Of a stretch of DNA of 64,000 nucleotides, positions 44,944-52,148 are shown piece after piece. The stretch comes from Paenibacillaceae bacterium. GTDB taxonomy: Bacteria > Bacillota > Bacilli > Paenibacillales > Paenibacillaceae. Numbering within the stretch: the stretch's first letter is position 1; every line of letters begins with the position of its first letter. Made by a program: the position numbers and the translations under genes. The stretch spans positions 62,001 through 126,000 of the forward strand of contig CAAFUF010000023.1 in the NCBI GenBank assembly GCA_900766135.1, written 5' to 3'. Under the pieces are notes generated by a model. That model was not told where the DNA came from, made no database searches, and saw only the letters and a list, made by a program, of their open reading frames with translations.

Positions 44944-45105
44944 AAAAAAAGCAAGCGAACATACGCATACCTGCGCATCATCACTTGCTTCTGATATAGT
45001 CAATATTAAGAAAGCTCCAGAATGACGGACGAACGCCCGTCTGCATCGCCGTACGAAACCATCGCACGAACGCACGTAGTGGAAGTCTTAATATTCAATA
45101 TATCA
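44944..45105 (-). promoter_or_regulatory. Structured leader with attenuator before the polyamine operon
   Basis: An extended -10 (TGA-TATATT, 45097-45105) should start RNA near 45095. There a 10-bp stem AATATTAAGA/TCTTAATATT (45086-45095 with 45002-45011) encloses about 74 nt with at least two further hairpins: GTGCGA/TTCGTAC, and GACGGGC/CGTCCGTC. Ten nt later a terminator hairpin (AAGCAAG/CTTGCTT, inner stem ATGCGCA/TGCGTAT with a GGTA loop) ends in seven U (44944-44990), 52 nt before the synthase start. This is a riboswitch-like layout; I do not recognise any known class. Confidence 0.7.
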
Positions 45106-45206
45106 TGCTTTGATCAGAGTCTATTTAGCAAATAATTCGCCTTTACCACTCTTATTGACCGTTTCACAAGTTGATGTGCATATGCACTGGTTGTAAAGTA
45201 ACCAAC

Positions 45207-45407
45207 TTATAAAATTTGAGCTTTTAACTCAATCAATAAGGCAACTAAGTTGCCAATCGGCATTTGACCCGGCTGTCCGTATGGCCTTAACTCTCTTGTA
45301 GGAAAGTGGTCAAAAATTATCTGCTTGGAAAGACCCGAGATATATTGAATACAACCTTTCCAAAAATCATGCTCCTTTATATTAGCAGGAACTGTTTCGG
45401 AGGGCAA
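45207..45407 (-). pseudogene. Short AT-rich coding remnant or small hypothetical protein
   Basis: A 66-residue frame (core FWKGCIQYISGLSKQIIFDH) that looks protein-like but begins at a TTG without ribosome site, directly after an in-frame TAG. Base composition is clearly more AT-rich than the neighbours. It may be the tail of a decayed gene. I do not recognise the family. Confidence 0.3.
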
Positions 45408-45501
45408 TAGCTAATTTAAAATATTTTTTTCTCATTTTTTCAGGTGCTTTTTGTTGTTTGTTGGGCTTGCTTGCTGTTTGCGTTGTCTGGATTGCTAAAC
45501 C

Positions 45502-45645
45502 GTCTGCGCCTGCGTCCGCACCTCCGCCCGTAACTGCGTTTGCACCTGAGTCCGCACCTGCATTCGCACTTCCATTCGCACTTCCATTCGCGCCTCAGTC
45601 CGTACCTGTGTCCACACCTCCATTCGCACCTCTGTCCGCTCCTCC
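45502..45645 (+). repeat. 12-bp tandem repeat, 12 units
   Basis: Consensus RTYCGCACCTNC repeated head to tail twelve times with substitutions but no indels; two adjacent units (45562-45585) are identical. A plus-strand frame through it (45458-45763) would encode Pro/Ala-rich tetrapeptides after a hydrophobic start, but it has no ribosome site. Confidence 0.85.
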
Positions 45646-45648
45646 GTC

Positions 45649-45831
45649 TAACGCTTGCCACGCGTCTTATTTGGTGAAAAACAGGGGGGAGGGCGTTCTA
45701 ACGCTTGCCAGCGAGCTTATGGATGGGATTTGCGCTGCGGAACACGGGAAATCGACCCAATAGCGTTCCAGGCAAGCGTTACAGGTGAAAATCCTCCATT
45801 TTGGCGCAAATAGCGCTTGTCGTAAGCGTTG
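45649..45831. repeat. Four-copy palindrome array C (TAACG-N11-CGTTA type)
   Basis: Twenty-one-bp elements at 45649-45669, 45699-45719, 45761-45781 and 45811-45831; steps 50, 62 and 50 bp. Copies 1 and 2 share TAACGCTTGCCA; copies 3 and 4 share TAGCG and AAGCGTT. The rest of 45408-45980 holds no supported gene. Confidence 0.9.
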
Positions 45832-45980
45832 CACGATTTTGCGTCCCTCCTATCAGTCCATCGCGGTCGGGTGGGGTACGATCTGATCCATCCTTTATCC
45901 CCGACTTGATGCGAATCAAGGAATCCCTTTCGCACCCGGTTTACGATGAAGCCATCGATAACCGAAAGGGGATATGCCAA

Positions 45981-46220
45981 ATGACCACCGTCAAATGGAA
46001 AGTCGAAGAGTTAACTTGCCCGAGCTGCATCAAGAAAATCGAAAGCGTGCTGACGAAACAGCCGGGAGTACGAGAAGTCAAAGTGTTGTTCCACTCCAGC
46101 CAGGTGAAGGTCGCGTTCGACGAGAACCAGGTACAGGAGGAGCTGCTGCGAAGCCTGATGGCGAAGCTGGGTTATCCGGTGCTCACGGGAGGAGGGCATG
46201 GCGATGGCCAGGCATCGTAA
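45981..46220 (+). CDS. Heavy-metal-associated (HMA) domain protein
   Basis: A 79-residue ferredoxin-like metal-binding domain with the motif LTCPSCIKKIE (Cys pair at residues 12 and 15). It overlaps the P-type ATPase gene by 17 bp and probably delivers metal to it, replacing the N-terminal HMA domain that the ATPase lacks. AAAGGGGA lies 8 nt before the ATG. Confidence 0.9.
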   Translation: MTTVKWKVEELTCPSCIKKIESVLTKQPGVREVKVLFHSSQVKVAFDENQVQEELLRSLMAKLGYPVLTGGGHGDGQAS

Positions 46221-48165
46221 AGCGGCGGCGTTGTTGGCATCGGGTTTGCTGCTGGCCCTGGCGGGCGGTTTCCACCTCCTGGGATGGGAGGTGGCCCGAA
46301 GCGGCGCGCTGCTGCTGGCCTCTGCGATATCCGGCTGGACCATCGCGGTCAAAGCGCTCCAAGCCCTCCGCTTGCGAACCTTCAGCATCGAGCTGCTGGT
46401 GACGATCGCGATGATCGGTGCGGTGATCCTGGGCGAATACGTCGAGGCGGCCGCGGTAGCCTTTTTGTTCCGGCTGGGGGCGTACCTTGAGGCCATCACG
46501 CTGGGGAAGACGCGTTCCGCCTTGAAAGCCTTGATCGATCTGGCGCCGGCAGAAGCTGTCGTCCTGCGGGACGGCGCTCAGGTCAAAATGCTCGCGTCCG
46601 AAGTGGAGCGGGGGGACCGGGTGCTTTTGCCCTCCGGCAGCAAAATCGCAGTCGACGGCCAGGTCGTTTCCGGCCAGGCCCTCGTTAACGAGGCGGCGAT
46701 TACCGGCGAGCCGGTTCCCGTGGCCAAGCAGGTTCACGACCGAGTGTTCAGCGGAACGACCGTGGATACGGGATACCTCGAGGTCATCGCCGAGCAGGTC
46801 GGGGAAGATACCACTTTTGCCAAGATCATCGAGCTGGTGGAAGAAGCCCAGGAATCCAAAGCGAAGACGCAGAAATTCCTGGACAAATTCGCTTCCTACT
46901 ATACGCCGGGCATGCTGCTGCTGGCGGTTCTGGTCTACTTCGTCTCTCGAAATCCCGAACTGGCGCTGACGTTTCTGGTGATCGCTTGCCCGGGTGCTCT
47001 GGTGATTTCCGCACCGGTGTCGATGGTAGCCGGTTTGGGGAACGGAGCCGCGAACGGCTTGCTGGTCAAGGGCGGGGAGGTTCTGGAAAACCTGGCCAAG
47101 GCAGATTTGGTCGTATTCGACAAGACGGGGACATTGACGGAAGGAAGACCCGCCGTGGTGGCGATCACCACCTTTGGAGGTACCCCGGAACGAGAGTTGC
47201 TCGCATTGGCGGCCGCGGTCGAAGCGGCATCGGAGCATCCGCTAGGGCAGGCCATCGTGAATGCCGCGAAGGAGCGGCAAGGGGAACTCACGGAACGCCC
47301 GGAGCAGGTTGAGGTGCACAAAGGAAGCGGGATTCGCGGAACGGTCCGCGGGCAGAACATCCTGGTCGGGAAGCTGGCGTGGCTGGACGGGTTAGGCATT
47401 TCCGTTAACGAGGCAGCACAGAAGGAGGCAGAACGCCAAGAGAAGCAAGGTTATACGGTCGTGTTCGCGGCAGCCGGGGGGACGTTGATCGGTATGATCG
47501 CCATCGCCGACCCGGTACGCCTGGAAGCGCAGGAAGCGATCCGTGGACTTAAGCGGGAGGGCTTGAAGCGGGCATTGATGCTGACCGGCGACAACCGGCA
47601 TGCCGCCCGACAAGTCGCGGATCGGGTCGGGATCGACCAGGTATACGCCGGACTGCTTCCGGCCGAGAAGGTGGCGCATATCCAGGAATGGAAGCGGCAG
47701 GGCTACCGCGTCGCCATGGTTGGCGACGGCATCAACGACGCTCCGGCCATTGCCGCCGCCGACATCGGGATGGCGATGGGAGGAACGGGGACGGACGTCG
47801 CGATTGAGACGGCGGATGCGGTCATCATGACCGACCGGCTGGATAAACTAGTCTACGCCCGCCAGCTGGCGAAGCGCACGGTCCGCAACATGAAGCAAAA
47901 CGTATCGTTTGCCGTGGCGGTCGTGGTTCTGTTGCTGGCGGGCGTAGTAACGGAGCATATTTATCTGGCCTCGGGAATGTTTATTCATGAATTCAGCGTG
48001 ATTCTGGTGATTCTGAACGCCCTTCGTCTGACGCGTCGCGGTCGCGGCTCGGGTCGGGATGCGCGTCCGAACAAGCGTCGGAGCACGGGTCCTAACGCAG
48101 AACCGAACGCGATTACAGCCGTCTCAACCGCTCAAGGATGTCTTCCGGATCGGGGCGCTTCATGA
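46204..48165 (+). CDS. Heavy-metal-translocating P-type (P1B) ATPase
   Basis: A 653-residue ATPase: phosphorylation site Asp306 in DKTGTLTEG, TGE loop in ITGEPVPV, HP motif SEHPLG, nucleotide site GDGINDAPA. The transmembrane metal motif is Cys262-Pro-Gly, not the usual CPC or SPC, and the last helix has HEFSVILVILNALR. No N-terminal HMA domain; a separate HMA protein precedes it. The start at 46204 follows AGGAGG by 8 nt. Metal specificity is uncertain: the motifs match neither standard Cu nor Zn/Cd groups. The 3' end overlaps the convergent peroxiredoxin gene by 53 bp. Confidence 0.9.
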   Translation: MARHRKAAALLASGLLLALAGGFHLLGWEVARSGALLLASAISGWTIAVKALQALRLRTFSIELLVTIAMIGAVILGEYVEAAAVAFLFRLGAYLEAITLGKTRSALKALIDLAPAEAVVLRDGAQVKMLASEVERGDRVLLPSGSKIAVDGQVVSGQALVNEAAITGEPVPVAKQVHDRVFSGTTVDTGYLEVIAEQVGEDTTFAKIIELVEEAQESKAKTQKFLDKFASYYTPGMLLLAVLVYFVSRNPELALTFLVIACPGALVISAPVSMVAGLGNGAANGLLVKGGEVLENLAKADLVVFDKTGTLTEGRPAVVAITTFGGTPERELLALAAAVEAASEHPLGQAIVNAAKERQGELTERPEQVEVHKGSGIRGTVRGQNILVGKLAWLDGLGISVNEAAQKEAERQEKQGYTVVFAAAGGTLIGMIAIADPVRLEAQEAIRGLKREGLKRALMLTGDNRHAARQVADRVGIDQVYAGLLPAEKVAHIQEWKRQGYRVAMVGDGINDAPAIAAADIGMAMGGTGTDVAIETADAVIMTDRLDKLVYARQLAKRTVRNMKQNVSFAVAVVVLLLAGVVTEHIYLASGMFIHEFSVILVILNALRLTRRGRGSGRDARPNKRRSTGPNAEPNAITAVSTAQGCLPDRGAS

Positions 48166-48757
48166 AATCCGGCTCGACATAGGCGGAACGGACGATGCCC
48201 GATTCGTCGATCATAAACGTGGACGTAATCGGCAGGATCCAGCGGTTGGTGGCATTGTATTCCGCCAAATCCAAGTTGAATTTGTTCAAGAAGATGTCCT
48301 GTATGTAATCCGGCACATCATACAAAATGTTGTACGCCGCTGCGGTCAGCCCATTCGTATCGCTCAGTACCTGGAACTGCAAATCTTCCTTCTCTTTCTG
48401 GGTCAGGGTATTATCGGGACTTTGCGGACTCACGGCGATCAAACGGCCGCCGATCGCTTCGATTTGCGGCAGCACCTTCTGATACGCACGCAGCTGCATG
48501 TTGCAGAACGGGCACCAGCCGCCCCGATAGAAGGTCAGCACAACCGGACCCTGGGACAATTCGTCATAAAGATTCACGGGTTGGCCCAGCGAGTTGTTCA
48601 AAGTGAAATCCTTCACTTTCTGGCCCTCTTGCAGGCCGTATGCTTTGCCCGCTTGCTGCTGTCCATGGATCAAACGGAACAATTCGTTATACACATCGGC
48701 CGGGGTATTTGCAATAAACTCTTGTCTCATTTGATCCAGGGTTTGCGTGAACGTCAT
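48113..48757 (-). CDS. Peroxiredoxin-like (AhpC/TSA) protein
   Basis: A 214-residue thioredoxin-fold protein with the active-site stretch YRGGWCPFCNMQLRAY. This is a CxxC variant typical of peroxiredoxin-like redoxins that reduce peroxides or disulfides. The start at 48757 is 7 nt after GAGGTG. The promoter carries two operators matching that of the TetR gene upstream, so the pair forms a stress-induced unit. Confidence 0.88.
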   Translation of the reverse strand: MTFTQTLDQMRQEFIANTPADVYNELFRLIHGQQQAGKAYGLQEGQKVKDFTLNNSLGQPVNLYDELSQGPVVLTFYRGGWCPFCNMQLRAYQKVLPQIEAIGGRLIAVSPQSPDNTLTQKEKEDLQFQVLSDTNGLTAAAYNILYDVPDYIQDIFLNKFNLDLAEYNATNRWILPITSTFMIDESGIVRSAYVEPDFMKRPDPEDILERLRRL

Positions 48758-48829
48758 CTTCATACACCTCATTTAGTTGGATACGGTAGCCCATTCGCGG
48801 TACGGTTGGTCCATCCGTTCGTTATTTTT

Positions 48830-48895
48830 TGGAGTAATCACTCCATTTTTAAGTTGACCTTATTCTATTTAAATTTTTTTGGATTGTCAACTCCA
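48830..48895 (-). promoter_or_regulatory. Peroxiredoxin promoter with two TetR operators
   Basis: TGGAGT-AATC-ACTCCA (48830-48845) and TGGATT-GTCA-ACTCCA (48880-48895), exactly 50 bp apart. The minus-strand promoter TTGACA (48885-48890), 17 bp, TAGAAT (48862-48867) lies between and under them. Confidence 0.82.
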
Positions 48896-49015
48896 TTTTT
48901 TGAAATTACGAAAAAACCCCGCAACCAGGCGATTTCCGCCGGTTGCGGGGACTAAGGTTCGTGGAATTTCCCTCCTTCAGTGTGGCCTGAATCCGGACCC
49001 AGCGGCACACCGCCA

Positions 49016-49645
49016 CTAGACGAGATAGGAGCGGATATGCTCCAGCATCGCGTCGAGTACGGCCTCCAGCGCGCAGATATCCTTGCGAACCTGCGTCATC
49101 AGCAGGCCACCTTGCAGCGCGGTCAACAGCGCCAGCGCCAGCCGGTCCGGATCGGCGTCGGCACGCATTTCCCCGCGCTCCCGCATCGCACGCAGCCCTC
49201 GGCTGATCGCCTGCTCCCACTGCAGGAAGCCCTCGGCCAGCGCCGACCGGGCTGCCGGTTCCATGTCCGCCAGCTCGCTGGCCAGCGAACCGATCGGGCA
49301 GCCGCCCTGATATTCTCGGTCGACCTGCAGTTGGATAACGGCGTCCCGCCAAGTTTGCAGCGCCTCCATGCTGTCCAGATGGCTAAGCAAGGGCTCTTGT
49401 GCGCCCAGCACCTGCTCGGTCTGGAACAGGATAACCGCCTGCACCAGTTCCCGCTTCTCCTTAAAATAGTGATAGAGCTGCGAGGAGCTGACCTTGGCCT
49501 CCTTCTGCACGTCCTCCACGCTCGTTCCGGCGACCCCGCGTTCGAACATCAGTCCGGCGGCAGCTGCGACGATGCGGCGGCGCGTTTCGATTCCTTTTTT
49601 CGTAAGCTTCTGTTCCGGGTTTGTTGTTATGATCGTGGTTTTCAT
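49016..49645 (-). CDS. TetR-family repressor of the peroxiredoxin gene
   Basis: A 209-residue protein with an N-terminal TetR HTH (VEDVQKEAKVSSSQLYHYFK) of the LmrA/YxaF-like group and a C-terminal helical domain (DREYQGGCPIGSLASELADM). The ATG has no ribosome site but starts 6 nt after a -10 TATACT, so translation may be leaderless. A third copy of the TGGAGT-type operator covers its own promoter. Same direction as the peroxiredoxin gene, 258 bp upstream of it. Confidence 0.88.
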   Translation of the reverse strand: MKTTIITTNPEQKLTKKGIETRRRIVAAAAGLMFERGVAGTSVEDVQKEAKVSSSQLYHYFKEKRELVQAVILFQTEQVLGAQEPLLSHLDSMEALQTWRDAVIQLQVDREYQGGCPIGSLASELADMEPAARSALAEGFLQWEQAISRGLRAMRERGEMRADADPDRLALALLTALQGGLLMTQVRKDICALEAVLDAMLEHIRSYLV

Positions 49646-49651
49646 GGTCTT

Positions 49652-49680
49652 AGTATAGCAAAAATGGAGTCATCCATCCA
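49652..49680 (-). promoter_or_regulatory. TetR promoter with auto-operator
   Basis: Minus-strand -10 TATACT (49652-49657). TGGAGT-CATC-CATCCA (49665-49680) fits the two peroxiredoxin operators with two mismatches and sits in the spacer. Confidence 0.65.
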
Positions 49681-49749
49681 GAAATGAATGACGTCCATCC
49701 GGTGCAAACTAGGGGGGCGAGATGATGTGTTGTGAAGGAGGTCAACCCT

Positions 49750-50427
49750 ATGAAACCTAACGCGAAGGACCGGATTCGCCTCATGAGAGTGGCGTTTCTG
49801 CTGCTTGCGCTTTGGGCGTTACCGCTTTCGGCCGAAGCAGGAAGCGCGGCGGCTTCTCCGCCGGATCGCCTTCCCGCCTCGCTGCTGGCCAATCTGCATC
49901 AAGGCGGCTACGTGATTTACGTCCGTCACGGCGAAGCCAACCTCGGCGAGGACCGGCCCGGACTGCGGCCGGAGGATTGCGCGGCGCAGCGCAATTTGTC
50001 CGCCGCCGGCCGCGGCCAGGCGCGCCGGTTCGGCTACGCGCTGCGGGAGCAGGGCGTCCCGGTGGCGACGCCGGTCCTGGCCAGCCCGCTGTGCCGCACG
50101 CGGGAATCCGCCGCGCTGGCCTTCGGCCCCGCCCGGGTGCGGACCGAGCCGGCGCTGTTGGGGCTGGCGCGGTTAGGCGGCACCGGCGGTACGGCAACGC
50201 CCGCGGAGCGGGAGGCAGCCTTGCGCGCGCTGGACGCGCTGCTGGAGGCGCCGCCCCCGGCCGGCGCCAACCGCGTGATCGTCGCCCATAGCTTCCCGCC
50301 GGGCGTCGGGTTGGGCCCGCTCCCCGAGATGGGAGCGGTGATCGTGCACCCGCGCGGCCGGGGGCAGGGCTACGACATCGTGGCCCGCGTCCCGTTGGAC
50401 GCTTGGGCCAGCCTGCCGGCCCGGTAA
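49750..50427 (+). CDS. Secreted histidine phosphatase
   Basis: A 225-residue protein with signal peptide (hydrophobic stretch about 12-27, cut near AEAGSA) and the catalytic RHGEAN motif near residue 55; a second His in VIVAHSFPPG. This is the phosphoglycerate-mutase-like branch-2 layout of exported acid phosphatases. Base composition is very GC-rich compared with neighbours. GAAGGAGGT precedes the ATG at 49750. Substrate unknown. Confidence 0.82.
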   Translation: MKPNAKDRIRLMRVAFLLLALWALPLSAEAGSAAASPPDRLPASLLANLHQGGYVIYVRHGEANLGEDRPGLRPEDCAAQRNLSAAGRGQARRFGYALREQGVPVATPVLASPLCRTRESAALAFGPARVRTEPALLGLARLGGTGGTATPAEREAALRALDALLEAPPPAGANRVIVAHSFPPGVGLGPLPEMGAVIVHPRGRGQGYDIVARVPLDAWASLPAR

Positions 50428-50453
50428 GCCTGGCCCGGTAGGCGATGCAACGC

Positions 50454-50493
50454 AGAAGCTCCAGACCGCTATGGTGGTCTGGAGCTTCTTTTT
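50454..50493 (+). terminator. Terminator after the histidine phosphatase gene
   Basis: A perfect 14-bp stem (AGAAGCTCCAGACC and complement) with an 8-nt loop, followed by TTTT. Confidence 0.92.
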
Positions 50494-50517
50494 CGGAAAT
50501 CGAGCCCCGCGTTATGC

Positions 50518-50692
50518 TAACGGACTGGAGCGACCTTATGGGGAGCATAAAGGGGAAAATAACGTCAACTTGAGCCCAATAAGGTCCGTGGAGTCCGTTA
50601 GATTTTGGAGTCGAACCTTTTAGGACAAATAACGGCTCTCCTGTCCGTTAGCGGAGGTGGGTTACTTTGACTAACGTGGCTGTCGTAACTTA
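50518..50692. repeat. Palindrome array D (TAACG-N11-CGTTA)
   Basis: Twenty-one-bp elements at 50518-50538, 50580-50600 and 50630-50650 (steps 62 and 50 bp), plus a degenerate one at 50672-50692. The expected first copy, 50 bp to the left, would fall in the preceding terminator. Copies 1 and 2 are near-inverse complements. Confidence 0.8.
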
Positions 50693-50730
50693 GGTGGGTT
50701 ACGATGACTCCCGTAGCTGCCCTCTCTGCC

Positions 50731-51060
50731 GTGACATCGATGGCTTACTTAGCTCCATTATCTAGCTCGCTCTAGCCCCCTTTAGTCCACTGACCTACTG
50801 CTCCTAAGCTACCCTAGCACACCAGCACTCTTTACCCACTGACCCTTAGCCACCCTGGCTCACCAGCGCCTTTAGCTCCACTGACCCACCGCCCCTCCCC
50901 CCTTAGCACCCCTGGCCCACCAGCCCCCTTTAGCTCCACTAATCCCAACTAACCATCCTTCACCCGCTCCTTTGCCCTTTTAGCCCCTTCTCTCTACGCT
51001 CCCTTATTCGCCCAAGCCCTTTTTCTGCCTTGTGCCGACCTAGCCCCTCCCTATCCCCAG
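50731..51060 (+). repeat. C-rich degenerate tandem repeat (array E), unit about 50 bp
   Basis: CCACTGACC recurs at 50787, 50836 and 50878, and as CCACTAATC at 50936; CACCAGC and TTTAG blocks recur in the same order. The plus strand is extremely poor in G. No ORF is supported. The array runs almost up to the PadR promoter. Confidence 0.7.
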
Positions 51061-51066
51061 GAACTC

Positions 51067-51101
51067 TTGCGTTTTCAAAAACATATGTTACTATTAACAT
51101 A
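51067..51101 (+). promoter_or_regulatory. PadR promoter and operator (ATGT-N8-ACAT)
   Basis: TTGCGT, 16-bp spacer, TACTAT (51089-51094). The dyad TATGTTA-CTAT-TAACATA (51084-51101) contains the PadR consensus ATGT-N8-ACAT and covers the -10: autorepression. Confidence 0.82.
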
Positions 51102-51127
51102 GGTTAAAGAAAACAGGGGTGAGTCGA

Positions 51128-52048
51128 ATGTCGATCAACTATGCGATTTTGGGGATGCTGAGCGCCCGGTCCCTGACCGGTTACGATTTGAAGAAGATCA
51201 TTCAGGATTCGCCGTTTATGCCTTGGTCGGGCAATAACAATCAAATATACAAGGCGCTGGTTGAGCTGCTGGAGGAAGGCTGGGTGACCAACGAGGTTCA
51301 CCATCAGGACAGCGCCCCGTCGAAGAAGATCTATACGATCACGGACACCGGGCGGGAAGAACTGAAGGCCTGGGTGCTGTCCCCACCGGAGCTGCCGGAG
51401 TTCAAAAACACGTTCCTGGTGCGCCTCGCCTGGGCGGATTCGCTGGGTTCAAGCGAGCTAAATACCCTCCTTACGGGGTACGAGCAGGAAATTTACCTGC
51501 AGATCGCCGCGGAGGAGGAGAAGCAACGCCGAGGCGAATTTTCACCGCGCCGTACGCCTCGGGAGGCCTATTTATGGGATCAAATCCATGGCCGCGTTCT
51601 GGAGCAATATCGAAGCGAACTCGACTGGATCCGCCAACTGCGCGAAGATTTGGGAATCCGCCATACGAAGGAAGGAGAGAAACCCGTGAACTATCAACTT
51701 GTGGAAAAAAACAATCAAACCATCGTCGTCGTGACCTCCGCCGAACCGCCGATCGCCACCGGCAAGGACGCCATTCGCTTGATCGAGGCGTGCATCGAGC
51801 ACAATGCCGGACTGCTCGCCGTCCATGCCGAGGCGTTATCCGAGGATTTCTTTAAATTAAGAACCGGAGTAGCCGGCGAAATACTGCAGAAATTCGTCAA
51901 CTTCTCGCTCCGGGCTGCGATTGTTGCCGCCGACGGGAGCCTCATTAAAGGCCGGATGAAGGAGCTGCTCGCCGAATCCAATCGAGGGAACGCGTTCCGG
52001 GTGTTTGCCACCCAAGCCGAAGCGGAGAATTGGTTAGCGGGAAGTTAG
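51128..52048 (+). CDS. PadR regulator fused to a DUF4180 domain
   Basis: A 306-residue protein. Residues 1-180 are a full PadR regulator (YAILGMLSARSLTGYDLKKI; winged helix and C-terminal helices). Residues about 187-306 are a complete DUF4180 domain, normally a separate protein of about 120 residues. In the linker AAGGAG (51672-51677) lies 8 nt before an in-frame GTG at 51686, so the DUF4180 part (120 aa) could also be made alone. DUF4180 function is unknown; PadR normally represses phenolic-stress or export genes. Confidence 0.85.
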   Translation: MSINYAILGMLSARSLTGYDLKKIIQDSPFMPWSGNNNQIYKALVELLEEGWVTNEVHHQDSAPSKKIYTITDTGREELKAWVLSPPELPEFKNTFLVRLAWADSLGSSELNTLLTGYEQEIYLQIAAEEEKQRRGEFSPRRTPREAYLWDQIHGRVLEQYRSELDWIRQLREDLGIRHTKEGEKPVNYQLVEKNNQTIVVVTSAEPPIATGKDAIRLIEACIEHNAGLLAVHAEALSEDFFKLRTGVAGEILQKFVNFSLRAAIVAADGSLIKGRMKELLAESNRGNAFRVFATQAEAENWLAGS

Positions 52049-52148
52049 GGCAGGAAGGCCTGCGTTCGTCCAAGTTGGCCTCGCTGGTGATGCATGTCCC
52101 GGGGATGGTATAATTTGCTTATGGACTAAGCGCTTGGGAGGCCAATCG

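Noticed and set aside
44893..45075. An N-terminal extension of the carboxynorspermidine synthase up to 45075
   Set aside because: The extension runs through the leader terminator and has a non-protein-like Arg/Cys/Phe composition; the ATG at 44892 has a ribosome site and starts the Rossmann fold.
45458..45763. A plus-strand frame with a hydrophobic start and Pro/Ala repeats
   Set aside because: It begins at a TTG without ribosome site, its repeats come from the 12-bp minisatellite, and its 3' part is array C.
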